Shown in pieces: positions 17,429 through 26,676 of a stretch of 64,000 bases of DNA (position 1 is its first letter; the number at the start of each line of letters is the position of its first letter). The notes beneath the pieces are model-generated. The model was not told where the DNA came from. It made no database searches and was given only the letters and a program-made list of their open reading frames with translations. Source of the stretch: Pyruvatibacter sp. (GTDB taxonomy: Bacteria > Pseudomonadota > Alphaproteobacteria > CGMCC-115125); contig NZ_JAVJSC010000003.1 in NCBI RefSeq assembly GCF_040219635.1, forward strand, positions 134,501 through 198,500, in the 5' to 3' direction. Made by a program: the position numbers and the translations under genes.

Positions 17429-18079
17429 ATGCCACTTTCCTTTGACCTGTTCTGGTCTTTCCGCTCGCCATATTCCTACCTCGCAACGCCCCGCCTCCGG
17501 CAACTTGCCGAAACCTGGGACGTGACCATCAATGTGCGCCCTGTCTATCCTATCGCCGTGCGCATTCCTGGTTTCTTCAAGACCGTGAACCCGCAATGGC
17601 CACCCTATTTGCTGACAGACACAGCACGCATCGCCGAGTTTGAAAACATGCCCTATGCATGGCCAAGCCCGGACCCGATCGTGATGGACATTAAAACCGG
17701 CGAGGTACCTGCCGACCAGCCTTATATCCACCGCCTTACCCGGCTTGGTGTGGCAGCAGCGCAGGCCGGACACGGCATGGCATTTTTGTATGAGGTGAGC
17801 CGCATCATCTTCGGCGGCACAAAAGGCTGGAACGAAGGCACCCATCTCGCAGACGCTGTTGCCCGAGCGGGCTTCGACCTCGCCGACCTCGACAAAAAAA
17901 TTGAAGCCGATCCCACAGCGTATGAAAAAATAATCGAAGAAAATGAAGCCGCCCAGAAAACCGCAGGTCACTGGGGTGTGCCACTTATGGTATTCGAAGG
18001 TGAGCCGTTTTTCGGGCAGGACCGAATAGACCTGCTGGTCTGGCGCATGAAACAAAAGGGTCTCGCCAAGCGGGCGTGA
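17429..18079 (+). CDS. 2-hydroxychromene-2-carboxylate isomerase / DsbA-like family protein
   Basis: 216 residues from ATG 17429, with AAAGGGA upstream. It starts in the family manner (FDLFWSFRSPYSYLATPRL): a thioredoxin-fold strand ending in the SPYSYL loop, whose Ser replaces the Cys of DsbA and is the glutathione/substrate Ser in HCCA isomerase and kappa-class GST. A helical domain and the cis-Pro loop WGVPLMVF follow, then FFGQDRIDLL. HCCA isomerase acts in naphthalene breakdown, but most family members have unknown substrates. It lies 25 bases before glpD, so it may belong to that operon. Confidence 0.82.
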   Translation: MPLSFDLFWSFRSPYSYLATPRLRQLAETWDVTINVRPVYPIAVRIPGFFKTVNPQWPPYLLTDTARIAEFENMPYAWPSPDPIVMDIKTGEVPADQPYIHRLTRLGVAAAQAGHGMAFLYEVSRIIFGGTKGWNEGTHLADAVARAGFDLADLDKKIEADPTAYEKIIEENEAAQKTAGHWGVPLMVFEGEPFFGQDRIDLLVWRMKQKGLAKRA

Positions 18080-18104
18080 GGCCGAACAGGAGTTGAGTCG
18101 CTTT

Positions 18105-19793
18105 ATGGAGCGCAACCTTCAACGCATGGCGGCTACCCGTCATGACCTTCTCATTATCGGCGGCGGCATTACCGGTGCCTGCATTGCGCGCGACGCGGCC
18201 TTTCGGGGGCTTAAAGTCGCACTTGTTGAGAAGAACGATTTTTCATCTGCCACCAGTTCCGGCTCGTCCAAGCTGGTGCATGGAGGCCTGCGCTATCTGG
18301 CGAACTTCGAGTTGAGCCTTGTGCGCGAAAGCCTGCGCGAACGCCGTACCTGGGAAGCGATTGCCCCGCATATGGTGTCGCCCGTACCATTTCTCATTCC
18401 CTTATACGGCACAGCGTCCACCATCACCCTCAAGATCGGTCTGACGCTCTATGATTTGCTTTCCTACGATCGCAATCGTTTGGATGACCCTGACAAACAC
18501 ATGCCGCGTCACAAACGCATTTCACGCGCCGAAGCGCTTGAGCGTGCGCCCTACCTGAAAAAGGACGGGCTGACCGGTGCGATGATCTATTACGACTGCC
18601 AGATGTATTCACCTGAGCGCATTGGCATTGAATGCATTGGCGACGCAGCCGACAACGGTGCACACATTGCCAACTACGCGCAGGTGGATGAAATCCTTGT
18701 TGGCACTGAGAATGGAAAACGTACCGTCACTGGTGCCCGCGTGCGCGACTTACTCGACAACAGCAGCCACGACATTTCAGCCGACCTCACCATCAATGCC
18801 ACCGGCCCGTGGGGCGACATGGTCATGGCGCTGGCCGAGCAGGATGGCGCGCCTGCCCGCAGCCTCATTCGGTCGAAAGGCATTCACCTGATTACCCGGA
18901 AGCTGACTGAGAACATGGCGCTGGCTGTGCAGTCCAAGCTGGGCGGGCACTTTTTTGTCATTCCGTGGCGTGACCACACCATTATTGGCACCACGGACAC
19001 CGTGTTCAAAGGTCGCCCGGACGACTTAAACGTCAGCGAAGCGGACATCACAAACTTCATTGCCGTCATCAATGACGGTCTTCCAGGCCTCAACCTGACC
19101 CGTGATGATGTGGAGCACTTTTACGCCGGCTTGCGCCCGCTTGTGGACACCAATCCGAATGCGGATGAAAAAGACAGCTATGGTGCCTCGCGCGCCGCTG
19201 AAGTATTCGACCACGCTGATGAAGGCGTGGATGGCCTGCTTTCGGCGCTGGGCGGCAAATGGACAACATCCCGTCAGCTGGCGGAGCAAGTGGTTGATAT
19301 GGCTCTGAGCAAACTTGATCGTCCAGCCGGATCGTGCCGCACCGCTACAACTCCTGTGCAAGGCGGCGAGATAACCCGTTATCGGGAGTTTGAGGAAGCG
19401 GCCCTCAAGCGTTTTCCCAAGCTGGCACCTGATATTGTCCGCAACCTTGCCCGCAACTACGGTAGCCGGATTGACGACGTGGTGGATATTGCCGACCACG
19501 AAGGACGCCCCGACCTGCTGGAGCCTCTGTCCAATTCAACCATGACAATCGGCGCACAGGCGCTCTACTCCATCCGCACAGAGATGGCCCGCACTCTGGA
19601 CGATGTGCTGCAACGGCGCACGGGCCTCGGCACGCTGGGCCACCCCGGCCACGAAACGCTGACCCGCATTGCCGACATCGTCGGTGAGGAACTGGGGTGG
19701 GATGCAGACGAAAAAACCCGCCAGATCGCGCAAACAGAAAAGCGCTTCCATACGCGCGACGACGTTCCCTCCGCCAGCGTAACCGCGCAATAG
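18105..19793 (+). CDS. glpD: Glycerol-3-phosphate dehydrogenase, FAD-dependent
   Basis: 562 residues from ATG 18105; a TTG four codons earlier is possible but sits against the AGGAG site. FAD-binding GGGITGACIARDAAFRG, then the family block SSGSSKLVHGGLRYL, GPWGDM, and the substrate-side KGIHLI. Near residue 300 comes FFVIPWRDHTIIGTTD. Oxidises glycerol-3-phosphate to dihydroxyacetone phosphate at the inner membrane and feeds quinone. It is followed after 2 bases by a lipid kinase and then by an alkyl-DHAP synthase, so its DHAP may feed ether-lipid synthesis rather than glycolysis only. Confidence 0.94.
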   Translation: MERNLQRMAATRHDLLIIGGGITGACIARDAAFRGLKVALVEKNDFSSATSSGSSKLVHGGLRYLANFELSLVRESLRERRTWEAIAPHMVSPVPFLIPLYGTASTITLKIGLTLYDLLSYDRNRLDDPDKHMPRHKRISRAEALERAPYLKKDGLTGAMIYYDCQMYSPERIGIECIGDAADNGAHIANYAQVDEILVGTENGKRTVTGARVRDLLDNSSHDISADLTINATGPWGDMVMALAEQDGAPARSLIRSKGIHLITRKLTENMALAVQSKLGGHFFVIPWRDHTIIGTTDTVFKGRPDDLNVSEADITNFIAVINDGLPGLNLTRDDVEHFYAGLRPLVDTNPNADEKDSYGASRAAEVFDHADEGVDGLLSALGGKWTTSRQLAEQVVDMALSKLDRPAGSCRTATTPVQGGEITRYREFEEAALKRFPKLAPDIVRNLARNYGSRIDDVVDIADHEGRPDLLEPLSNSTMTIGAQALYSIRTEMARTLDDVLQRRTGLGTLGHPGHETLTRIADIVGEELGWDADEKTRQIAQTEKRFHTRDDVPSASVTAQ

Positions 19794-19795
19794 CC

Positions 19796-20797
19796 ATGAC
19801 GCTTAAATCCCCTTCAGGCAAACCCAAACCATATGCGCTCACAGACGGCGCAAAAGTGCATGTTGTTGCCAACCCGCATTCAGCCGGAGGGGGCACAGCG
19901 AAGAACTGGGACGATCTCCTGGCAACACTCAATCGAGCAATTACGCCGGTAACAGGCCGCCCGGTTGAAACGTCGCTTACAACCGCCCCCTGGGATGCAG
20001 CGCGCCTGACAGCCCAGGCATTGCGCAATGGTGCGGATCAGATCATTGCGGTTGGCGGCGACGGCACAATTCACGAATGCATCAATGGGTTTTTTGATAC
20101 CGGCAAGCCGCTGAACCCTAATGCAGTACTCGCACTGTTGCCTGCGGGAACGGGTGGTGACTATCGTCGCACATTCAACATTCCCGATGATCCGGCACTT
20201 GCTGCAGACATCTGTGCGCGCGGCGACGTGCGCGAGGTTGACCTTGGCCGCATCAGCTATGTGGCGGACGATGGCAGCAAGGAAACCCGCTACTTCAACA
20301 ACATTGCAAGTTTTGGTCTGTCGGGAAAAGTGGACCGCGCCGTCAACAAGGCACGTTGGCCAAAAATGTTTGGCGGGACATTTACCTTCGCCTGGTGCAC
20401 CTTCTGGACTGCGTTGCGCTACAAACCGATGCCCGTGCGCATCAAGATGGATGACCGCTACGACGAGTTGTTCAATGTTGGCACCGCTGCTGTTGCACTG
20501 GGCCAGTACTTTGGCGGTGGTATGCACATGGCACCCATGGCACAACCCGACGATGGTTTGTTTGATGTGGTCATCATGACCGATACAACCCTCAGGGATC
20601 TGGTGGCAGGCGACGGCGACCTCTACAAGGGCACCCACATTCAAAGCCCCAAAGTGATTGCCACACGCACAAAAACACTGCTGGCTCTGCCGGTTGATGA
20701 AACTGACGAAGTGCTGCTTGATATCGATGGAGAAGCACCAGGCCGCCTGCCCGCAAGCTTTGAAATTGTGCCTGCAGCACTCAAACTGCGCACTTAA
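19796..20797 (+). CDS. Diacylglycerol kinase catalytic-domain (lipid kinase) protein
   Basis: 333 residues from ATG 19796, two bases after glpD. It has the DAGK_cat motifs: HVVANPHSAGGGT near the N-terminus and the nucleotide-binding VGGDGTIHECINGF, then LPAGTGGDYRRTF and FNNIASFGLSG. The C-terminal half matches the YegS/DgkB lipid-kinase beta-sandwich (LLDIDGEAPGRLPASFEIVP at the end). It phosphorylates a lipid alcohol such as diacylglycerol; in this operon an alkylglycerol or alkyl-acylglycerol is a reasonable alternative. GDYRRT instead of the usual GTxNDFAR is a small deviation. Confidence 0.88.
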   Translation: MTLKSPSGKPKPYALTDGAKVHVVANPHSAGGGTAKNWDDLLATLNRAITPVTGRPVETSLTTAPWDAARLTAQALRNGADQIIAVGGDGTIHECINGFFDTGKPLNPNAVLALLPAGTGGDYRRTFNIPDDPALAADICARGDVREVDLGRISYVADDGSKETRYFNNIASFGLSGKVDRAVNKARWPKMFGGTFTFAWCTFWTALRYKPMPVRIKMDDRYDELFNVGTAAVALGQYFGGGMHMAPMAQPDDGLFDVVIMTDTTLRDLVAGDGDLYKGTHIQSPKVIATRTKTLLALPVDETDEVLLDIDGEAPGRLPASFEIVPAALKLRT

Positions 20798-20827
20798 CGC
20801 GACTGTTTCCACTGGACGAGGCCACAC

Positions 20828-22516
20828 ATGACCATCGACCGCACAAGCCTACGCTGGAACGGCTGGGGGCCAACTAACCAGCATGATGCCCTGCCCAAAG
20901 GCGCACCGGCATGGGACTGGATCGCAGACGCGCTGGGCATGACGGCACCGCTGCCGCAAACACCTGCAAAAGACATTTCTACCTGCACATTGCCCGCGTC
21001 CGGTCTGGATGGCGAAACCCGCCTGTCGCTTGAGCGCATCGTTGGCGCCAATCAGGTGCATACCGGCGACTACGAACGCGCCTTTCACACGCGCGGCAAG
21101 AGCTACCACGACCTGCTGCATCTGCGCGCGGGTGACCTGTCCAACGCGCCGGATGCCGTTGTTTATCCGCGCAGTGCAGACGAAACACAGGCCCTCGTTG
21201 AGATTGCCGCTGCCAGCAACATAGTGCTGGTGCCATATGGCGGGGGCTCCAGCGTTGTTGGTGGCGTAACAGGCCGCGAGGCGGATGAAACCCGCATCTG
21301 CATCAGCGTTGACACAACTTTGATGGCGTCAGTGCTGAACGTGGACGATACCGCAATGACCGCAACGGCACAGGCAGGCATCTATGGCCCGGCGCTGGAC
21401 AAAGCACTGGCGGCCCACGGCGTGCGGCTTGGTCACTACCCGCAGAGCTTTGAATATTCAACTCTGGGAGGCTGGGTGGCGGCGCGCGGCGCCGGGCAAA
21501 ACTCCAACCGCTACGGCAAGGCTGAAAAATGGCTTGTGTCAGCGTCCGTCGCCACGCCAACCGGCACCTGGCGCACCGAGGCCACACCCGCATCTGCCGC
21601 AGGCCCAAACCTCAACCAGTTACTGGCGGGCAGCGAAGGTACGCTGGGCATTATCACCGAAGCCACCTTCAAGCTGCATGATGTTCCGGAAACCGAAGAC
21701 TATCGCGGTTATCTGTTTCGCACATTCGCAGAAGGCCGCGAAGCGATACGACGCATCGTGCAGACAGAAGTGCCCGTCGCCATGCTGCGCCTGTCAGATG
21801 CCGATGAAACCTTTTTCTTCCGCACACTTTCAAGCGCGGGAAAAGAGCCCGGCGTCAAGGACCACCTGACGGATGCCTATCTGCGTCTGCGCGGATACGC
21901 TGATAAGCCCTGCGTTCTGCTCACCGGCATGGAAGGGGATGCCGCAAATGTCTCCCACGCCCGCGACCGTGCCGCGCGCATCATCGCGGCTTCAGGCGGT
22001 ATGCATGTGGGCAAGTCACCCGGTGCTAATTGGAAGGCCGGACGGTTTCACGGGCCTATGGTGCGTGACCCGATGATGGATCACGGGCTGGGCGTTGACA
22101 CGCTGGAAACATCAACCTTCTGGCCCAACATTGAACATCTGCACTCCTGCGTCACCAAAGCACTGCAAGACGCAATCACGGAGACTCTGACCGATGACCG
22201 CCAGCGTGGCATCGTCATGGCACATATCAGCCACTCTTATGCTGATGGCGCGAGCCTGTATTTCACCTTCGTGTTTCCGCGTCGCCTTGACGGTGGACTC
22301 GAAGGCGAAGTCGAGCAGTGGCTGACAATCAAACGTGCCGCATCAGATGCGATCCTCGCCAATGGCGGCACGATTTCGCACCATCACGGCGTCGGCACAG
22401 ATCATGCGCCCTGGTTGGGTCAGGAAAAAGGGCCGCTGGGTATGCAGATGCTCGACGCAATTAAAAAAACCATCGACCCGAAGGGCATCATGAACCCCGG
22501 CAAACTGCTCAGCTAA
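20828..22516 (+). CDS. FAD-binding oxidase, alkyl-dihydroxyacetonephosphate synthase family
   Basis: 562 residues. Starts with an ADAPS-like leader (LRWNGWGPTNQHDALP). FAD is held by PYGGGSSVVGGV (136-147), as in vanillyl-alcohol-oxidase-fold enzymes. The residues needed for alkyl-DHAP synthase appear in place: Arg321 in AMLRLSDADET and the His triplet HHHGVG at 518-523. The ending IDPKGIMNPGKLL is typical. ADAPS swaps the acyl chain of acyl-DHAP for a fatty alcohol, making the ether bond of ether lipids. Its position after glpD and a lipid kinase supports this. Its stop overlaps the convergent esterase stop by 4 bases. D-lactate-type oxidases are the main alternative. Confidence 0.82.
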   Translation: MTIDRTSLRWNGWGPTNQHDALPKGAPAWDWIADALGMTAPLPQTPAKDISTCTLPASGLDGETRLSLERIVGANQVHTGDYERAFHTRGKSYHDLLHLRAGDLSNAPDAVVYPRSADETQALVEIAAASNIVLVPYGGGSSVVGGVTGREADETRICISVDTTLMASVLNVDDTAMTATAQAGIYGPALDKALAAHGVRLGHYPQSFEYSTLGGWVAARGAGQNSNRYGKAEKWLVSASVATPTGTWRTEATPASAAGPNLNQLLAGSEGTLGIITEATFKLHDVPETEDYRGYLFRTFAEGREAIRRIVQTEVPVAMLRLSDADETFFFRTLSSAGKEPGVKDHLTDAYLRLRGYADKPCVLLTGMEGDAANVSHARDRAARIIAASGGMHVGKSPGANWKAGRFHGPMVRDPMMDHGLGVDTLETSTFWPNIEHLHSCVTKALQDAITETLTDDRQRGIVMAHISHSYADGASLYFTFVFPRRLDGGLEGEVEQWLTIKRAASDAILANGGTISHHHGVGTDHAPWLGQEKGPLGMQMLDAIKKTIDPKGIMNPGKLLS

Positions 22517-23463
22517 TCTGCAAGTGCTGCCGCCAGCTTTGCTGCTGCCACTTTTACAGCATCCCGCGCCACATCCAGCACGCCTTGCATGTTAAAGAAA
22601 CCATGGATCATGCCGGGGTAGTCGATGTATTCAGCCTTGGTGCCGGCGGCATTGAGTGCATCCGCATAGGCCTTACCTTCATCACGCAACGGATCAAATC
22701 CGGCGGTAATCACATAGGCTGGCGGCAAGCCGGATAAATCCCTTGCACCCAGCGGGGAGGCTGTTTCCTCGGAGCGCGCGGCATCATTACCGCCCATATA
22801 CTGGCTCTCAAACCAGCGCATGGTTTCCTTTTCCAGAAAGTAGCCTTCACCAAACTGCGTGCGCGACCCCCATTGCTCGGCATCGGTAAAGTCCGTGGTC
22901 GGATAAATGAGGAGTTGAAACGCAATCTGCGGACCCTTTTTGGTTCTTGCCATCAGCGCCACGACCGCTGCCAGATTACCGCCCGCACTATCACCGCCAA
23001 CAGCGATGGCGTTGGGGTCAATACCCAGATCACCGGCATTCTGTTCCACCCACGCAGTTGCTGCGTAACAATCCTCAGCAGCCGCCGGATATGCATGTTC
23101 AGGCGCCAGCCGATAGTCAACCGCTACAACACGCACACCTGCCTCGTTGGCCAGTGTACGACACAGCGCGTCATGGGTGCCCAGCCCGCCAATGACAAAC
23201 CCGCCACCATGAAAAAATACAAGACATGGCAATGCCGCACCGCCGCCTGCAACAGGCGTATAGATCCGCGCGGGAATATCCCCGGCAGGGCCGGGAATGA
23301 CAATGTCCTCGGTTTTGCCGATCGGCACATCCGGCAGGTCGAGCACCGCAGCCATCCCGTCATAAGTGGCGCGCGCATCCGCCAGTGGAATGTCCCACAA
23401 TTTGGGCGCCGGGTTCTCAGATAGCTGAGCGAGCAAAGCCTCAACCTGGGGGTCAAGTGACAT
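22513..23463 (-). CDS. Alpha/beta hydrolase, HSL-type esterase
   Basis: 316 residues. Complete hormone-sensitive-lipase family set: HGGGF (85-89) oxyanion loop, GDSAGG with nucleophile Ser159, Asp257 in GFDPLRDEG and His287 in MIHGF. Hydrolyses short- to medium-chain esters in this family. It is a useful intact reference for the degenerate sensor domain at 5369-6970, which has the same fold with Ser and His replaced. The stop overlaps that of the convergent oxidase gene. It is preceded by the DUF924 gene on the same strand. Confidence 0.92.
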   Translation of the reverse strand: MSLDPQVEALLAQLSENPAPKLWDIPLADARATYDGMAAVLDLPDVPIGKTEDIVIPGPAGDIPARIYTPVAGGGAALPCLVFFHGGGFVIGGLGTHDALCRTLANEAGVRVVAVDYRLAPEHAYPAAAEDCYAATAWVEQNAGDLGIDPNAIAVGGDSAGGNLAAVVALMARTKKGPQIAFQLLIYPTTDFTDAEQWGSRTQFGEGYFLEKETMRWFESQYMGGNDAARSEETASPLGARDLSGLPPAYVITAGFDPLRDEGKAYADALNAAGTKAEYIDYPGMIHGFFNMQGVLDVARDAVKVAAAKLAAALAD

Positions 23464-23511
23464 GGTATTTCCTCTTGGCGTGTTAGCGTTGTTTCTCGTG
23501 TTGGCGGCAGC

Positions 23512-24066
23512 TTACCCCGAAAATGCATTCTTGCTCGACAGATATGTCAGTTCATCAGGTGTCGATGGGCGGCCAAGGACTTTGTTGCGATGCGGGAAAC
23601 GGCCGAACCGGGCAATCAGGTCGCGGTGCAAAATAGCAAAACGAAGCGTGCCTTCATCTTCCGCCAGCCGGGATTCCAGGAGTTGAATGCACACCTCCTG
23701 ATCGTCCAGCGCTTCTGAATGCATAAACGGCATGTAAAACCATTGCCGCGCGGTAGCTGGTATATGAGTGTCATATTTCAGATCAATCGCCCCGCGCGCA
23801 ACTTCCCGTGCGCGGGCGTCATAAGCAAAAGCATCTGCATGGCCGCGATGAATGTTGCGCGGAAACTGGTCCAGCAAAATAACCAACGCCAGCGCGCCTT
23901 CTGGCGTTTTACGCCAATCATCAAATGCGCCTTCGCCCGCCGCTACAACAGCCTCAGAAAACAGTGAAACAATTTTCGCGTCGAATGCCTGATCTTTTTT
24001 GAACCACTTGTCAGACCCCGCTGAAAACCAGAAGTCCAGGACCGTGCGCGGTATCATCTTGTTCAT
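23512..24066 (-). CDS. DUF924 family protein
   Basis: 184 residues, all-helical. It has the DUF924 signature: VLDFWFS near the start, ALVILLDQFPRNIHRG in the middle and FYMPFMHSE later. The function of this TPR-like family is not established. It is 48 bases upstream of the HSL esterase gene on the same strand and divergent from the CinA-like gene. Confidence 0.9.
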   Translation of the reverse strand: MNKMIPRTVLDFWFSAGSDKWFKKDQAFDAKIVSLFSEAVVAAGEGAFDDWRKTPEGALALVILLDQFPRNIHRGHADAFAYDARAREVARGAIDLKYDTHIPATARQWFYMPFMHSEALDDQEVCIQLLESRLAEDEGTLRFAILHRDLIARFGRFPHRNKVLGRPSTPDELTYLSSKNAFSG

Positions 24067-24120
24067 TATGGTACAGCCCGTTTTTGAATACTGGAAATGC
24101 TACAACCGGCATGACGGACC

Positions 24121-24642
24121 GTGACGCATATCAGGGAGACTGACAAATTGGAAACGTTGCTGCCACTTGCAAAGGCCATTGCAGATCATCTCAAAGGCTG
24201 CGAGCAAACAGTTGCCATCGGGGAAAGTGCAGGCGGTGGACTGGTGTCAGCAGCGCTGATCGCACAGCCGGGTGCCTCCGCATTTTTTCTGGGTGGTACT
24301 GTCATCTACACACCGCATGCGGGCCGCGCCCTACGTGACAGAACGACGCTGAACCTAAAAGGCCTTGTGCCTTTGACGCCACCTTTCGCGCAAGAGCTTG
24401 CAGATGGTTATCGCAGACAGATGAAATGTGACTGGGCGACCAGCGAAATGGGCGCCGCCGGGCCCGCAGGCTCGCCCTATGGTCCCAAACCTGGTACCGC
24501 CGTGGTCGCTGTTTCCGGTCCCGTTTCACGTGCCCGCATGGTCGAAACCGGCAGCGCCGACCGAATTGAGAACATGCGCGCATTTGGCAGGGCGCAACTG
24601 GAACTTCTTCTTGAATGTGTGCAAGACGCTACCGGACGTTAG
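24121..24642 (+). CDS. CinA C-terminal domain (PncC-like) family protein
   Basis: 173 residues from GTG 24121. Single CinA/PncC domain: VAIGESAGGGLVSAAL, FFLGGTVIYTPHAGR, and MGAAGPAGSPYGPKPGTAVVAV. Classical members have ESCTGG, where this one has ESAGGG, so the Ser is kept but the next two residues differ. PncC deamidates nicotinamide mononucleotide in pyridine-nucleotide recycling; whether this variant still does is open. It is a single gene, convergent with the acyl-CoA synthetase gene downstream. Confidence 0.78.
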   Translation: MTHIRETDKLETLLPLAKAIADHLKGCEQTVAIGESAGGGLVSAALIAQPGASAFFLGGTVIYTPHAGRALRDRTTLNLKGLVPLTPPFAQELADGYRRQMKCDWATSEMGAAGPAGSPYGPKPGTAVVAVSGPVSRARMVETGSADRIENMRAFGRAQLELLLECVQDATGR

Positions 24643-24697
24643 CAACACCTGCTTCCCCGGACTTGATCCCGAGCTTGCCTGACGATCAGCGCCTGCC

Positions 24698-26578
24698 CTA
24701 AATCACAATCACTCCGTCAGCCACATCATCCGCATACAGCATATCGACCAGTGCCGCGCGACGCTCCAGTGTGGCGCGCTGATTGATGTAGCCTTTGTCG
24801 GTGATCTCATGACCGTCAATAGATGGTGGTTCAGTCATCAGGTGAACACGTTTGATCCGCCCGGATGATCCACCAGCTTTCTTGTTGTGTGCGGTAATTT
24901 TTTTGCGCAGCGCCTCAACCACCGCAGGATGTCGCAACATGTCGGTGGGCGTGGTGGTGCCAGCCGCAAGCTCGGCAACGGCGGCCATGTTAGGCCACGC
25001 GAGCAACGCGACATAGGGTTTGTCGAGACCGCACACAACGGCGTCCTGCAATATGGGCGACGCCGCAGCCACAACATCAGCGCGCAGCGTACCGGCAGAG
25101 ACCCAGGTGCCGGAGGATAGCTTGAAGTCTTCCGTCACCCGTCCGTCAAATATCAGCCCTTGTGCAGGGTCATTTGGATCAACAAACTTACCCGCGTCTC
25201 CCAGTTTGTAAAAGCCATCCTCATCAAACGCTTCAGCTGTCTTGTCCGGGTCGTTAAGGTAGCCGGATGTGACCGTGGGACCTTTGACACGCACCTCCAT
25301 TTTAGTGCCGTTGGGCACCAGTTTCAGCGTCAGCCCCGGCAGCGGCAGCCCGATAAGGCCAACACGCTCGGTGATCCAATGTACCACCGTAATGCCCTGC
25401 GTTTCCGTCGCGCCGTACATGGTGGTGAACGGCATACGCATACCAGTCTCGGCAATGGCGAGCGCCTGCATACGATCATACAAATCGTTTGAAAGCGTTG
25501 CCCCGCCATAGGCCATGTATTTCAGCTTGGCGAAGAATGACTTGCGCAACGTGGCATCCCGCTCCATGGCATCTGCCAGCATGGAAAAAGCAATGGGGGC
25601 AGACCCGAAAACCTGCGGAGACACCTCGCGCAAATTGGCGATCGTCTGGTCAAACATGCCGGGAATCGGTTTTCCTGCGTCCAGATACAGCATTCCGGCG
25701 TTCTTGAGCACAGCATTGAAACTGATATTGCCTGCAGAAATGTGGTTCCACGGCATCCACTCAAGTGTTTCCGGCACCTCGTTGGGGTCAGGCTCTTCGT
25801 CACGCAGAGCTTCCTGCCCAGCCACGACCGCACACATCATACCATGGGTCTGCAACACACCTTTCGGCATACCAGTGGAGCCGGAGGTGAACAGATACTT
25901 GCCAACAGTATCGTGGGTGATCTGCGCCATGCTTGCAGCAACAGCGCTGCTGTCCGCAGGCGTCTCGCACAGTTCTTCATAGGTCACAGCCGCTGCGGGC
26001 ACACCATCTGTACCGCCACTTTTCGCAGCGCACACCACGAGTTCAATACCGGTCATATCTATGTCGGCTATCGCGTCCGCAAAAAGCGGTGCATTGTCCA
26101 CATAGATCATTGCTGGTTTGGCTGTAGCCACAACGTGCCTGAGTTTTTCATGCCCCGGACTCATCAGCGAATAGGGCACTGAAACGGGGGCGACAGGAAC
26201 CCGTGCTTTCATCGCAGCAAGCATCAGCACACCATGTTCAATGGCGTTGCCCGACAGCACCATCAGGGGTGTTTCCGGTCCCATGCCGCGCGCCAGCAAA
26301 GCGCTGGCGATGGCATCTGTCTTGATCCGCGCATCGCCATAGGTGATGAATTTCCAAGTCCCCGACATATCACGCTCACCGATGAAGTTGCGATCAGGGT
26401 GGTCACGGGCCGCATCCTCAAACATGTGCGCAATGCTGCGCGCCATCTCACCAAGCGGATATTTGGACGTAATGGTAACGGACCCGTCGGGCAGATGCTC
26501 AACCGATACTTTCGGTGGCTTTTGCGGCAGTGGCTTGAACGGCGGCAGGGTATCGTCGATTTTTGCGGCTTCACTCAT
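24698..26578 (-). CDS. Acyl-CoA synthetase, feruloyl-CoA synthetase-like
   Basis: 626 residues from ATG 26578; a longer frame to 26644 crosses a terminator hairpin and has no ribosome site. AMP-binding motif LFTSGSTGMPKGVLQTH; later TTMYGATETQG and the hinge IFDGRVTEDFKLSSG. The end (EPPSIDGHEITDKGYINQRATLERR) is typical of the feruloyl-CoA synthetase group, whose C-terminal domain differs from fatty acyl ligases. It activates an aromatic or other carboxylic acid to its CoA thioester. A terminator separates it from the next synthetase. Confidence 0.84.
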   Translation of the reverse strand: MSEAAKIDDTLPPFKPLPQKPPKVSVEHLPDGSVTITSKYPLGEMARSIAHMFEDAARDHPDRNFIGERDMSGTWKFITYGDARIKTDAIASALLARGMGPETPLMVLSGNAIEHGVLMLAAMKARVPVAPVSVPYSLMSPGHEKLRHVVATAKPAMIYVDNAPLFADAIADIDMTGIELVVCAAKSGGTDGVPAAAVTYEELCETPADSSAVAASMAQITHDTVGKYLFTSGSTGMPKGVLQTHGMMCAVVAGQEALRDEEPDPNEVPETLEWMPWNHISAGNISFNAVLKNAGMLYLDAGKPIPGMFDQTIANLREVSPQVFGSAPIAFSMLADAMERDATLRKSFFAKLKYMAYGGATLSNDLYDRMQALAIAETGMRMPFTTMYGATETQGITVVHWITERVGLIGLPLPGLTLKLVPNGTKMEVRVKGPTVTSGYLNDPDKTAEAFDEDGFYKLGDAGKFVDPNDPAQGLIFDGRVTEDFKLSSGTWVSAGTLRADVVAAASPILQDAVVCGLDKPYVALLAWPNMAAVAELAAGTTTPTDMLRHPAVVEALRKKITAHNKKAGGSSGRIKRVHLMTEPPSIDGHEITDKGYINQRATLERRAALVDMLYADDVADGVIVI

Positions 26579-26628
26579 CAGACATCTCCCGGAACGTGAT
26601 CGGATTTTCGGTGTCGGTAACAGCACAA

Positions 26629-26657
26629 AAAAGGCGCGCCCCAATGGCGCGCCTTTT
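26629..26657 (-). terminator. Hairpin terminator
   Basis: 12-bp perfect stem (26629-26640 with 26646-26657), 5-base loop. On the minus strand it is followed by a T-run, so it ends transcription of the synthetase gene 26677-28245 before the next synthetase begins. Confidence 0.9.
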
Positions 26658-26676
26658 TACGTATGCAGTAATGGCG

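Noticed and set aside
17273..18115. Minus-strand frame of 280 residues opposite the HCCA-isomerase-like gene
   Set aside because: No motif, and it crosses the clear ribosome site and start of the real gene.
19880..20827. Minus-strand frame of 315 residues opposite the lipid kinase gene
   Set aside because: Cys/His-rich shadow of a good kinase gene; no zinc-finger spacing is regular enough to support it.
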